A stretch of DNA of 64,000 nucleotides from Rhipidocladum racemiflorum (Eukaryota > Streptophyta > Magnoliopsida > Poales > Poaceae), in assembly GCA_036346355.1 (NCBI GenBank), contig CM070577.1, positions 79,816,509 through 79,880,508 of the forward strand, in the 5' to 3' direction. The position numbers and the translations under genes were made by a program. Below the pieces are notes generated by a model, which did no database searches, was not told the origin of the DNA, and saw nothing but the letters and a program-made list of their open reading frames with translations. Below are positions 34,801-45,452 of the stretch, piece by piece; within the stretch, counting starts at the first letter, position 1, and each line of letters opens with the position of its first letter.

Positions 34801-37173
34801 AGAGAAGAAGACAGAGGGGAGGCGTCGGCACTCGGCAGAGAGGGACGACGACGGAGTAAAGCAGAGAGAAGAGAGCCCGAGAGGGGGGGGTACCCGACAC
34901 AGCGGTAACGCAGCGGCGACGGCAGCGAACGCAGCGGCAACGGCAGCGAGCGGCAACGGCCAGTAGATCCGGATCCGGAGAAGGCGCGCGACGGAGGCGG
35001 AAGCGGGCGGCAGCGCCAGACGAAGACGGCGGCGCGGCGGCAGCTGTAGCCGGCGGCCGGCAGCGGAATCTGCGGGCGGCGGCTCGGCCTTAGGGTTAGT
35101 CTCCTCTGCCTTCCCCGAAACCCGTTTCCTCTGGCTGTGTTCCCCGATCCGGTCTCTAAATGTCCTCCTCAGACCTCAGTCTCTCCCGGCCAAAACGCGC
35201 TTGAACGGGCGTTTCGTCCCTTCGGGACGTTCTTCTCGTTTACACGCCGCTCCAGAGACGTTCCATGCCGTTTTACGCCATTCTCCAGAACGACCCGGAC
35301 GTTCTCATGCTTAGAGCCGTTCCAGCGTTAAAACGACGTTTAAACGTCGTTTTAACGACGTTTTAATAAGCCTGAAGGCATGGTTTGCCTTGGTGCGGTC
35401 TCCATAGTTAAACTTTGACTGTTAATTTCTTTTACTATACTTTGTTCATAGCTACAACATCATAATTATAAGAAAGTGGTTTGAAATACGAATGTCACTT
35501 TTGTGCAAATAATCTATATATTGTTGGACTAATTGTTGGTCAAAGTCTACAAACTTTGAATCAACAGAGGGAGTACTTCATTAGATTATTCACATTTAAG
35601 GCCACCCCTATTTTTGGTTTGCTGGATCATATTGCAGGAGTTTAGTGATCCCCGGGATGCAGATGATGCAAGGTATGAACTTGATGGCCGAGAGTTTGAT
35701 GGGAGCCGCCTCATTGTTGAGTTTGCAAGAGGGGTAAGCCGTAAGCCATCGCTGTTTATTAATGTTCTTTATTACTGGATATTTCCTGAAGTACAGCCCA
35801 GAACAATAATGTTGTTTGCTTGTTGGTTGCCCCTTTGTGGCATACTTTGCTTTCCTGTTTCTTTCTTCCCTACTTCAAATGACATGCTTGTGTTGATTTT
35901 CTAGACCCCGCGTGGTCCAGGAGGTTCCCGTGATTATAGGGGTAGAGGAACCCCTCCTGGTTCTGGCCGTTGCTTTAACTGTGGGATAGATGGGCACTGG
36001 GCTCGTGACTGCAATGCTGGTGACTGGAAAAATAAGTGCTATCGCTGTGGAGAAAGGGGCCATATAGAAAGAAACTGCCAGAACAGTCCTAAGAATCTCA
36101 TGTATTTTCTTGAATTCTCTAGTGAGCTTGCTTCTGCCCTTTTTTAATGCACATTTGATTTGTAAGTTTCGCAAATACAGGCAAGGGAGAAGCTACTCAC
36201 GGTCCCCACCACCTCGTCGTGCAAGGAGCCGAAGCAGGAGTTACAGCAGGAGCCGCAGTAGGAGTTACAGGTATGATATGAACAGCGCTGCCTTAGTTTG
36301 GAACTGTTGCCATGACGATCTTGTGGTGATGTTTGTGTAACTGTGCTATGCTTCATTACTTGTGGTTATGTCAAGGATTAATATGGTATGGTACGTTAAT
36401 ATATCTTGTTAGCATTGGGAGGATTGACCGTATGGAATACTACTACGAGAATCATGCTGCTAGAGATTTGGTCACAATTCAATAGTTTCTGTGACATATA
36501 TTATGCATGTGCTGTATATATTCCATTAGGCACACTAGTCCTCTTAGCTCTTATCTATTCATGTCTGCTGCTGGTATTTGTTGATATGTGGTCAGGGAAT
36601 GTGTAGCTCTGCTGCGTAGTAAAGTTGGACGCTTTCCTTGGTCATGAGGCTCAATATTTGATGGATGCTACTGATAAAATAGTAAATGGCCGCAGCCGTA
36701 CAATTTCCCGAAGTGTGACTTCCAACAATTTCGTATAGCATGTGCAAGTTGTGCTTTTCATTCTTCTCTGTTGAGTTATTTGTTTTATTATTATTATTAA
36801 TCATCATCAACTTTGTGCTTTTCTTATTAACAGTCGATCACATTCTCCAAGGAGGGATGGCCGTGGTGCTGGTTGCGAGGACCTTTCTCCAAGAAGGGGC
36901 GGCCGTGGCGCTGGTTGTGAGGAATGGCGATCAAGAAGCCCCGGCTACAGCCGCAGCCCTAGGAGGAGTGCTTCACCTTCCAAGGGGAGAAGCCGCAGCC
37001 CCGCACCAAATGGGATGAGCCCCCCACCAAGGGTGCAAGCTGAACGCAATGGTTCATACCACAGTGGGAGCCATAGGAGAGGTGAAAGCCGGAGCCCATC
37101 CCGCGATAGCCGCCCAGCCGCAACCCGAGCCCCAGGAACCGGTGATGATGACAACCACCGTGCGTCACCCTGA
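28854..37173 (+). CDS. RS2Z: RS2Z-type SR splicing factor (RRM, two zinc knuckles, RS domain)
   Basis: Plant-specific SR protein acting in spliceosome assembly and splice-site choice in nuclear speckles. Coding exons: 28854-28981, 31251-31290, 35638-35733, 35905-36101, 36181-36270, 36834-37173; total 891 nt, 296 aa, all introns GT/AG with phases that join cleanly. RRM at residues ~18-88 (KLYVGRLSTRTRMQDLEHLF, then YDYGFVEFSDPRDADDARYE). CCHC knuckles at 111-124 (CFNCGIDGHWARDC) and 133-146 (CYRCGERGHIERNC). An Arg/Ser- and SP-rich tail follows from ~155, ending DDDNHRASP. Length matches Arabidopsis RS2Z32/33. Introns 2 (2.27 kb) and 3 (4.35 kb) are swollen by transposons. Long introns of this family are known sites of alternative splicing, so the insertions could matter. 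Confidence 0.93.
29182..29401. mobile_element. Tourist-like MITE in RS2Z intron 2
   Basis: Termini GAGTGTGTTTGGTTG and GGATGTGTTTAGTTG (read inward from the right) are inverted repeats of a 220-bp element. TAA lies on both sides (29179-29181 and 29402-29404). The arms pair further through GGATGGT/ACCATC phrases. Confidence 0.75.
29468..30460. mobile_element. Non-autonomous hAT element (993 bp) in RS2Z intron 2
   Basis: TTACTGAT flanks the element at 29460-29467 and 30461-30468, an 8-bp duplication. The ends CATGGTTAT are perfect 9-bp inverted repeats, followed by GC-rich subterminal arms with repeated CGCCTAGGCG on the left and CGCCTCGCC on the right. The middle holds a (GA)n-rich purine run at about 29947-30025, which creates long open frames on both strands that are not genes. 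Confidence 0.88.
31387..35374 (-). mobile_element. hAT element, 3988 bp, inserted in the Stowaway MITE
   Basis: AAGGCATG flanks the element at 31379-31386 and 35375-35382. Inverted termini are CAAGGTTATTAAAACG and CAGGCTTATTAAAACG, with repeated AAACGTCGTTTTAAACG-type palindromes just inside. A degraded transposase gene lies on the minus strand, antisense to the host RS2Z gene. The promoter-side end (34600-35060) is GC-rich with repeated GAGAGACAGAGGGG. Confidence 0.9.
31937..34577 (-). pseudogene. hAT transposase pseudogene, BED finger + DUF659 + hATC
   Basis: Starts MASASSSGSAPPPP at 34577. The BED finger lies at residues ~32-80 (DPGWKYAYYAEPNKRELIQC, then QCNLCQRKIKGGIKRVKQHL), followed by an acidic linker and the DUF659 region (HELREPLLQKVV, then YGCSLMSDGWTDRR). 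The frame breaks near 33745 and again near 33615, then continues as RIPTLFWTPCAAHCLDLMLE and RPAATRFATAFLTLRSLHKH to a stop at 33180. Further decayed sequence leads to the hATC-like end, LEHQKFNDLVYVSYNRKMA at about 32350-32420, and a DDD-rich acidic tail (31937-32227). Not functional. Confidence 0.85.
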
Positions 37174-37310
37174 ACTTGAAATCTTATGGCTGTAACTCCT
37201 GGAAAAAACTCTTCTGAATGTCGGTGACTGACTATGTTGAGTTCAGCATGAGACTTCGTGTCCGAAGAATTTTGATCGCATTGCGTACATAGCCTTGTCT
37301 TCACTTAACA

Positions 37311-39083
37311 TGTTTTGGTGCACGGCTAATAACAGAGACACAGGTATAACATAGAAAAAATTTTGCGGAAAAAACCACGGGAAATAATTCACTATAATGA
37401 TTTAAGGATTACATATACAAGGTGTTGGTTTATATAGCCAAAGAGTCCTGGTAGTTAAAGACTAAGACTAATAATCTATTTGGATAGTACCAAAATGGTA
37501 AATTGAGATATTTGAGTTATCTTTAACAAACCTACCATTAACTCAAAATATATACTGAAATTGTTTTCGAAAAACCCCAAAGGATAATAAAGCACTGAAA
37601 GCTCAAAAGACAGTGCGATATGAAAGACTGGAATAGTCAATCTAAACACTTCTTACGAAGCAAAATTTGGGCAAACCATCAGTAGGTCAAGAGAACGATT
37701 GGAACAGTCAAACCAACACAGATATAACGAAGTAGACAAGAAACCTAGGTCTTCAACTCATAACTCCAGTAAATTCTGAGTCTGTGCAAATGACCTCATG
37801 AATAAATGCTCAAAACATCAAATGGCATAAACTAAGATATCACCTGTGGTGCTTAATAAATAGTGAAGAACTCATCTCATAAAATTGACATAGTCAATCT
37901 GGAACAATAAATTCTGCAAACAATGCTCATTGAAAGAGCAACTTGTATATGTAGTCATCACGTACTACAAACTCCCTACTGAAATTCCATGCATGGTTAA
38001 AACTGCTCAAAAAAATATCAATATGAAGAAAAAATCATGTGCTATCAATGTAGTATAAATTGCAGTAGACTCCTCGTATTGAGCAAAGACAATAAAACAA
38101 CATTGTAGTATCCACGCATGAACGAACTTCTTTTTGCATTTCAAATCTTCATCACAAACTAACATTGGAGCAAAACCTTCACTAGTAAAACTCTGAAGAG
38201 GATAATGCTACCAACAAGGTGTTATTAAATTCCTGAGAATTAACGTTGCCAAAACCTCTATAATGGTCAACGTATCCAAACGGTGAATAAATACCAAATT
38301 AATGGTGATGAAACACCAAATTCAGTTGTCTCAACTGACATTTTTTTTTCAAAGTAGACGATGAAACGTCGAAGAAACCGATGATAAAACGTCGAATGAA
38401 GTGCTAAGAATTTGCCAATGATAAATTGACGACGAAACGTCAACGGAGGCCATCGCGGAAGCGAGTTCGCGGAGGGCGCCTGACAGCGGAGTCCGGCGAG
38501 GGGCGCCACACAAAGTGAGTCGGGGCGCCGGCTGGCGCTGGCGGCCTCAAGACGGGCCGATGGCGCGTCGCAGGACCCAGATGGGCGCGGTGGCCGGCTG
38601 AGGCGCCAGAGGCCAGTGCAAAGGCTGAGATGGATGGCTAGGGGTGAAGGTGGATGCAGTGGCTGAGGCGTCGCCGAAGGGCGTGCGGGGTCGACGGCCA
38701 AGGCGACGGTCAGAATGGCGTCACGCGAAGTGACGGAGCGGAGGCGGTCGCCGGAGGCCCGAGGCCGAGGAAGTCGTTGTGCGATGGCCGCCCCCAAGAG
38801 TCTCCTCCTCCTGGGGGCAGCGGATTAGATCTAAAATGTTGGGCTTTGATACCACTTGTTAGGGTTTAGAGTACGACGAATAGCGGAGACACAGGTTTAA
38901 CGTGAAAAAACCCTTGCGGGAAAAAACCACGGAAAACAATTCACTATAATGGTTCAAGTATTACATATACAAAGGGCTGACTTATATAGCCAAAGAGTCC
39001 GAGTAATTGAAGGCCAAGACTAACAACCTATTTGGATAGTACCAAAAGATACGATGAGTTGAGATATTTGAGTTATCTTACGA
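37311..39083 (-). mobile_element. Short non-autonomous copia-like LTR element (TRIM/LARD-like)
   Basis: Two direct repeats of ~220 bp, 37311-37528 and 38857-39083, share GAGACACAGGT, GGAAAAAACCACGG, TTATATAGCCAAAGAGTCC and TTTGGATAGTACCAAAA. Both start TGTT. On the minus strand TGGTATCAAAGC (38843-38854) follows the right LTR at once and fits a tRNA-Met-type primer site, so the element runs on the minus strand. The 1.3-kb interior has no gag or pol; one 176-codon GC-rich frame (38267-38797) is unrecognisable apart from a gag-leader-like end. The element starts about 140 bp beyond the RS2Z stop codon. Confidence 0.7.
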
Positions 39084-39106
39084 TGATGATAGTTTTGTCA
39101 AGACTT

Positions 39107-42100
39107 TTTTTTAGATAATGGAAGAATATATTAATCTTCTGGCCTCTGCATCTTGAGATGCACACAGCCATAACGTTTATTACAGAGTTGCAACCAAAAT
39201 ATTGTCAACAAGAAATTCATAAAAACAGTCTTAACAATCGACAATCATAAAAAGGCAACATTGAGAAGGCTAAAAACTCATCCAAAGTTTTCAAACTGCA
39301 CACAATCTTGTGCTAAACCTCCATCCATGGCTTAAGAAAATTTCTCGGACCACGATCTGTAAAGAACTGCATGCCACCAGCATCATCTTTCGAGCCTCCA
39401 GACGTTGCAACACCGACCAAGAGCGCAACCAATTGGTACACAAGAAAATTACCTGCAATGGATTAGATATGTTTCTTATCAAAGATAACATCATTTCGAC
39501 ATAGCCAAATGACCCAACATAAAGTGCAGCTCCAACTAAGCATTCAGCTTTTATGTCATTTCCCAACCCCAAAAGCCAAGATCCAAACATATAGGTTATA
39601 CTATGAGGGGTTGGTAAATTAAAAACTGCTTGTATAGCATACAATGCGAGACGAAAAAAATGACAATCAAAAAATAAATGTTGTATAGTTTCTGCATTGT
39701 TACAGAAACAACATTGTTTGCTGCCCATCCAATTTCTTTTACTAAGATTATCATTTGTCAAAATCACCCCACGACGAGAACTGAGCTTAGCTCAATTGGT
39801 TAGAGGCGCAGTTGTGCGCCTCGCCCACCCGGGTTCGAGCTCCGCTCGACCCGCGTGCTTGCAAGGGGCCAGAGGCAGGCGCGCGTGTGTGGTGGTGTGT
39901 GGTGTGTGTGTGTGTTAGATGTGTGTGTGTTTGTAGTCCGGTTATTGTTCTCTTCTTTTTTAATGAAATACCAGAGCTCCTGGCCAATTTTTTTTTAAAA
40001 AAAAATCACCCTACGACGTAAGTACCAAAGAAAGATTTTTATTTTTAAAGGTACTTTAAGCTTCCAAATTTTTTATTTATAAAAGGGATATTTTGATGCA
40101 TTAAAGCTGCATACATCGATTGAACCGAAAACTGTCCATTTTGATGAAGACTCCATCGAAAATTATCCCGAATCGAAGACAAATTTATGACAGCAATCCT
40201 TGTAATAAGTTCTTGCAAAGTGCTTAAATTAGGCCCCATAATGGTTCTACGAAAAGACATATTGAGAGGTTCAAAACTCATTACTTCAGCCACTGCGGCA
40301 TGCTTTTTTCGAATAATATTATACAATCTGGGGTATTGAGTACAAAGGGGGTTGTTCCCAAGCCAGGTATCTTGCCAAAAACATATTTGAGATCCATTCT
40401 CCATATTGAAAGACCCAAATCTAAAGAAATGATGTTTGACCTTCATTAGGCCTGCCCAAAAAGGAGAATCCCCTGGCTTCCCTTTCACTTGAGAGAGGGT
40501 TTTACTTCCCAAATACTTCCTAATAAGTATTTGTTGCCAAACACTATCCTCATTTAAAAGTTTGAAAAACCATTTGCAAAGCAAACAAATAGTTTTTACA
40601 TTAAGATCTTGAATACCCAGCCCACCTTGATCCTTGGGTTGACATAAAACATTCCACTTAGCAAGTCTATATTTTTTTCTTATGATTATCATTCTGCCAG
40701 AAAAATCTAGATCTGAAATAATCCAATCTTTTTAGAGTCTCACGTGGTATCCGAAAAAAGAATAACATAAACATGGGTAGACTGCTAAGCACAGGATTTA
40801 TAAGGACTAATCTACCTCCAACAGATAGATGCTTTCCTTTCCAACTACTCAACCTCTTTTTAAATCGTTCTTCTACCCCCTTCCAATCATTATTTCTCAA
40901 TTTGCGATAATGGATTGGAATGCCAAGATAACAAAAAGGTAAACATCCTAATTCACATCCAAATAGATGAGTGTATTGTATTTCAAAGTCCTTGGCAGCA
41001 CCAAAACAAAAAATTTCACTTTTGTGAAAATTTATTTTAAGACCCGAAAGTTGTTCAAATGCACAGAGCAAAAGTTTCATATTTTTGGCTCGTTGAAAGT
41101 CATGTTCCAAAAAAAATAATGATGTCACCTGCATACTGAAGAATGGACAACCCATTATCAACCAGATTAGGTACTATTCCTTTTATTTGTCCATCCTCTT
41201 TGGCACGTTCTAAAAGAATAGCCAACATGTCCACAATAATATTAAATAATATTGGAGACAGGGGATCACCTTGCCGGAGTCCTTTTCTAGTATGAAAATA
41301 TGGTCCAATGTCATCATTGACCTTAATGCCAACACTACCCCTAGACACAAAATTATCAATCCACTTACACCATTGCGGTGAAAAGCCTTTCATTCTAAGT
41401 GTTTGTTGAAGAAAGGCCTAATTGACCTTATCGTATGCCTTTTCGAAATCCACTTTAAAAATAACTCCATCCAGTTTTTTCTAATGCATCTCGTGCATTG
41501 TTTCATGAAGAATTATCACACTGTCCATTATGTTTCAACCAGGCATACAAGTTGTCTGTGTTGGTCAAATAACATGTTCAGCAACACTAGATATCCTGTT
41601 CGTGCCAACTTTCGTCAAAATTTTGATGCTGACATTAAGAAGACAAATTGGTCGACAATGTTGTATTTTTGTTGCATCTTAATTTTTTTTGTAAAAGTGT
41701 GATAATACCAAAATTTAGCCTAAACAAGGGAGGATACCTTTATGCAAATCATGAAACATTGCCATTAAGTCATCTTTAATGACATCCCAGAACACTTGGT
41801 AAAATTCAGTTGGAAACCCGTCTGATTCAGGTGCTTTATTATGTTCCATTTGAAAAATTGCTGCCCTCACTTCTTTCTCAATGAACACTTCCGTGAGAAA
41901 AATCATTCTTCAAATCAGAAACTTGAGGCATATCATCTCGGCAAAATTCAATTATAGAAAAATGATTGCTATTTGGCGGTCCAAAAAGACCTTTATAATA
42001 TTTGGTTATGTACTTCTTAGGCTGTACATCACCACATATTATTCCTTCATCTTGGTCGAGTTGAAAAATTCTTTGTTTCCAATACTTATCATTTGCAACC

Positions 42101-42481
42101 AAATGGAAATATTTAGTGTTGTTATCCTCCTCAAGTAAATGTTTAACTTTTGCCCGTTGGTACCATTTAATTTCCTCCTCACGGAGCAATTGAGCGAGCC
42201 TTTCATTGTTTTAGACAAATATCCTCATTGGATAACCCAATGTTCTCTAATTTTTTTTGTCAAGTTCATTAATAATACATAGTAATTCTCTCTTTTCTTT
42301 CCTATAAGTTCCACTTGTATTTTTGGCCCAACCTCTTAGATGTTGTCTTAGACTCTTGATTTTAAATTGCCATCGAGTAATGGAGGAATTTCCTCTATGC
42401 TCATTGGACCAACAGTTTGACACCATTTCAAAGAAGCCATTCCTGGTTAACCACCCAAGTTTAAATTTGAGAAATGACTGA
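39107..42481 (-). pseudogene. 5'-truncated L1-type LINE (reverse transcriptase and zf-RVT)
   Basis: TTGTCAAGACTT at 39095-39106 and 42482-42493 is the target duplication; the A-rich 3' end (T-run on the plus strand) is at about 39105-39112. On the minus strand, in order: the endonuclease-RT linker (from ~42480; KWYQRAKVKHLLEEDNNTKY), RT (NKAPESDGFPTEFYQVFW; GLRQGDPLSPILFNIIVDML), the thumb region (YLGIPIHYRKLRNNDWK; LSSWKGKHLSVGGRLVLI), and the zf-RVT finger (CCFCNNAETIQHLFFDCHF). Several frameshifts and stops separate these blocks. The catalytic YADD reads YAGD at 41124-41135. A SINE sits inside at 39777-40001. Dead copy. Confidence 0.9.
39777..40001 (+). mobile_element. tRNA-derived SINE inserted in the L1 copy
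   Basis: A 17-bp near-perfect duplication, AAAATCACCC[C/T]ACGACG, flanks it (39760-39776 and 40002-40018). The head has pol III promoter boxes: A box TTAGCTCAATTGG at about 39787 and B box GGGTTCGAGCTCC at about 39830. A TG-rich body follows (39892-39935), then a T/A-rich tail. The sequence does not fold as a full tRNA beyond the boxes. Confidence 0.88.
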
Positions 42482-42493
42482 TTGTCAAGACTT

Positions 42494-42929
42494 AAACTAG
42501 CTTTAACTAGTTGCTGTCAGTGAACCGCCTTTGTTGCAACTTCAGAGATGTGACCCTGAAGTGGAAAATGAGCTCAGATGCGTGTATATGCAGCTTGCTG
42601 TATTGCGTCCATCAGGTCAGTATCTCCGCTTATCAAGGCTGCTGTTTCGTAGGAACATGGCAAAACTAAGGTAAACAAACAGGAAAAAAAGCCAAAAAAA
42701 AGCACCGATAAACTTCCAACGCATCATCAATTCATCGAAGAACACATGTATTTACAGGGTAGGAGTTAAAGCATAGAAGCACTGCTCAAACTTGAATGCA
42801 ATTCAGAACTTGTGTAGTCTTTCATATATCAGGACACAATCACACAGTATAGACAAGCAAGAAACATCTATTTTCTTAAACTCAACATGTTTCAACGTTT
42901 GCAGCGACTCTAGAACAGTTTAATCGAAT
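42494..42929. other. Receptor-kinase 3' flank
   Basis: No gene is visible. It is the host sequence that continues after the L1 target duplication and should contain the 3' untranslated region of the receptor kinase on the minus strand. A short stretch near 42530-42650 looks codon-like but was not assigned. Confidence 0.4.
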
Positions 42930-45452
42930 TCACCTCCCCTCAGCATTGATCAGCTGCGAGAATGCATTGCTCGTTGACATCTGAGAGTAGTCGATAGGCG
43001 TGCGGCTCTCATCTGCAGTGCTGACCTCCAGGGAACTAATCCTCTTGGCGTTTGAAGGGAGTTCAGAGATCTGATTCATGCTGTCAATGTCGGAGATGTC
43101 CGGACCTGCCTCCTGCAGCTGCAGCACGAACTCCAGGTTCCACAGAACATCTCCCATCGTAGGGCGCTCGACACCGTATTCAGCAAGGCATTTCTCAACT
43201 GTCTCCCCGTACTTCCTCAACACTTCAGGCCTGATTGTCCCTGCAATCCTTTGGTCGACGATCTGACCAAGCTCTCCTCTCTTTTGCCACTTAATAGCCC
43301 ACTCTGCAAGGTTAATCATTTCTCTTGGAAGTGTCGGGTCGATGACCGGCCTTGCACAGATCACCTCTAGCAAGACCACACCAAACGAGTACACATCTGA
43401 CTTGTCGGTCAGCTGCTGCCTCCGGTAGTACTCAGGATCAAGATACCCGAAACTCCCTTTCACCGCGGTGCTAACATGCGTCTGATCGAACTCAGGTCCA
43501 GTCTTTGAGAGGCCAAAATCAGAAACCTTGGCCATTAGATTTTCATCAAGGAGAATGTTTGCTGACTTGACATCACGATGGATGATTGATTTCGCAAAAC
43601 CGGTGTGGAGGTAGTGGAGTCCTCTTGCAGCTCCTATGCAGATTTCCAGCCTTTTCTTCCAGCTGAGGGGAGGCAGGTCACTGCCATACAAATGACTCTT
43701 CAGAGTGCCTTTCTCCATGTACTCATACACCAAGATCATCTCATTGCGCTCATCGCAATAGCCAATGAGCGATACGAGATGACGGTGCCGCAGCCCTGAT
43801 AGCAGCTCTATTTCTGTCCGGAATTCCCTAATGCCTTGGTGAGACTTCTGGTTGCCCCGCTTAACTGCAACTTTGGTGCTGTCCTGCAGAACTGCTTTGT
43901 AGACCTTCCCAAAGCCTCCAACTCCAATAACCATATGCTCCTCAAAGTGATTTGTCGCCTCTTGCAGCACAACAAAAGGAATTCGGTAGCTCGGGTCACT
44001 CGCAGTCCCAGATGTAAGAGTGGTCCGGCTGGTTGTTCGGGTGCCCGTACTGAGGAAGCTAAGACCATTGAGAGACAATGGTGTCCAGGAGCTTGAAGGC
44101 CGGCTTGTTGATGGTGGCTGTGGCTTCTTTTTCTTTCTTCTGAGGACAACACAAAGAACAGAAGCAATGATGATGGTACAAAGACCTGCGAGAACGGAGC
44201 CCAATACGATAGCTAAATGACGCTTAGCTGCTGACGGTGGCTTCACAAGAACAACAGATCCAGTACTGATGTTCATCTTCATGATCTCCAGGCCGTTCAG
44301 GATGCCATCCGGTGCAAACCTCTTCAAGCTGGAAGGCCCAATGCTGATACTGAGCTTACCAGACGGATCACTTGATGGCAAGACGATATCCATGTAATAT
44401 GGCACGGCCAAGATACCAAAACCTTTGTCGGAGAGATCGAGTTCGTTCACTGCTGACCAGCTGTCCACATAAACATCAAAGTAGAGTGTATATGCAGACT
44501 TGCTCACTATGTCACAGAAATGGAACCGGATCAGATAGCTTGAACCACCGTCAACATCGAATTGCCATGTCATGTTGGATGCTGAGATGGCATTATTTTG
44601 CACGACCAATTGCCTTGCGGTATTGTACACACTGTCTGGCGCATCCTCCTCTGTCGCTGCTCCTTTTTGGTAGTTCAGCTTCCCTTGGTAAGTAAGTGCT
44701 CGAGTGGCAGTGGAATTTAGGAGGAAGCTCTGATCAGTAGCCCATGTTCGCCAGAGCGTGTCGTTCTCAGCGGTCACCTTCGGTCCACCCACGTTGATCC
44801 TGTAGAATGTCTGCAATGCCTGCGTTGCAAGGCCAAGGTACTGCCCGACAGGATTCACTTTTTGCGCTGAATCAGTTATCAGATCATCAGGAACTGAGAT
44901 GACTTCAATAGCATTGATGAAGGACGTGCTGTTCCCAAGCGGCACGAACGTGAGAATGAGCATGTCCGTAGTAATGTTCAGCGAGTACTCCCTCAACACC
45001 GGCGAGGAATTGCTCGGCAGAGTGAAATTGTTGAGGAGCACGACATCTTGCGTCGACACCTTGAAGTTCGCAGCAGGAAGATCGTAGCTTTGGTATCTGA
45101 AAGGGAAGAAGTGGAGCCGGACGAAATGCCGGCCACGGCTCTTCATCTCGAAGGAGTACGACGATGGGGTGGTGAATATCCTCGCAGTCTGATACAGAAC
45201 GGCATTGTCGAAACCTGACACCGAATTCAGCGAGGTGCTTGAGGCGATGCTCTGACTCTGAGGGGATGTCAGTATAGTTGACCCGGAATTGTCAGCGGCG
45301 AAGACCCTCCGGCCGACGGTAGCGTCGACTGTGGAACCGCAGTTGACGAGGTAGTTGTCTGCAGGGGTGAATTCAGCATTGCAGGTACCAAGAATCCAGA
45401 TGATCCCAAGGAGGGCATGAGCCAATTTTAGCTCCATGGTGCTGCTACCCAT
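42930..45452 (-). CDS. HERK1-like: CrRLK1L receptor-like kinase, HERK1/THESEUS1-like
   Basis: Plasma-membrane receptor kinase of the Catharanthus RLK1-like family, which senses cell-wall state or RALF peptides and controls cell expansion. 840 aa in one coding exon, as usual for the family. Signal peptide ~1-26; two malectin-like domains ~30-395 with many N-glycosylation sites; basic-flanked transmembrane helix 412-437; Ser/Thr-rich juxtamembrane region; kinase ~508-780. Kinase motifs: glycine loop IGVGGFGKVY, VAVK lysine at 531, HRDVKSANILL (RD kinase) at 625, DFG at 645, and VKGSFGYLDPEYYRRQQLT. The tail YSQMSTSNAFSQLINAEGR is the conserved CrRLK1L end. The segment MINLAEWAIKWQKRGELGQI and the block after it look closer to HERK1 than to THE1 or FERONIA. 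No lesions. Confidence 0.95.
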   Translation of the reverse strand: MGSSTMELKLAHALLGIIWILGTCNAEFTPADNYLVNCGSTVDATVGRRVFAADNSGSTILTSPQSQSIASSTSLNSVSGFDNAVLYQTARIFTTPSSYSFEMKSRGRHFVRLHFFPFRYQSYDLPAANFKVSTQDVVLLNNFTLPSNSSPVLREYSLNITTDMLILTFVPLGNSTSFINAIEVISVPDDLITDSAQKVNPVGQYLGLATQALQTFYRINVGGPKVTAENDTLWRTWATDQSFLLNSTATRALTYQGKLNYQKGAATEEDAPDSVYNTARQLVVQNNAISASNMTWQFDVDGGSSYLIRFHFCDIVSKSAYTLYFDVYVDSWSAVNELDLSDKGFGILAVPYYMDIVLPSSDPSGKLSISIGPSSLKRFAPDGILNGLEIMKMNISTGSVVLVKPPSAAKRHLAIVLGSVLAGLCTIIIASVLCVVLRRKKKKPQPPSTSRPSSSWTPLSLNGLSFLSTGTRTTSRTTLTSGTASDPSYRIPFVVLQEATNHFEEHMVIGVGGFGKVYKAVLQDSTKVAVKRGNQKSHQGIREFRTEIELLSGLRHRHLVSLIGYCDERNEMILVYEYMEKGTLKSHLYGSDLPPLSWKKRLEICIGAARGLHYLHTGFAKSIIHRDVKSANILLDENLMAKVSDFGLSKTGPEFDQTHVSTAVKGSFGYLDPEYYRRQQLTDKSDVYSFGVVLLEVICARPVIDPTLPREMINLAEWAIKWQKRGELGQIVDQRIAGTIRPEVLRKYGETVEKCLAEYGVERPTMGDVLWNLEFVLQLQEAGPDISDIDSMNQISELPSNAKRISSLEVSTADESRTPIDYSQMSTSNAFSQLINAEGR

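Larger units (their letters stand above)
31359..35573. mobile_element. Stowaway MITE in RS2Z intron 3, split by an hAT element
   Basis: CTCCCTCCGTTGG at 31359 pairs with ACAGAGGGAG ending at 35573, with TA on both outer sides (31357-31358 and 35574-35575). This is the classic grass Stowaway (Tc1/mariner) MITE. Only about 20 bp of the left part remain before the hAT insertion at 31387; the rest resumes at 35383. Confidence 0.85.

Noticed and set aside
34520..34966. Overlapping frames upstream of the hAT transposase start
   Set aside because: They come from repeated GAGAGACAGAGGGG sequence in the hAT promoter end; not protein-like.
39780..39850. Possible tRNA gene
   Set aside because: A and B boxes are present, but the rest does not form a cloverleaf. 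A 17-bp duplication and a T/A tail mark it as the head of a SINE.
43808..44695. Frames of 86-119 codons opposite or overlapping the receptor kinase
   Set aside because: Shadows of a strongly supported 840-codon gene.
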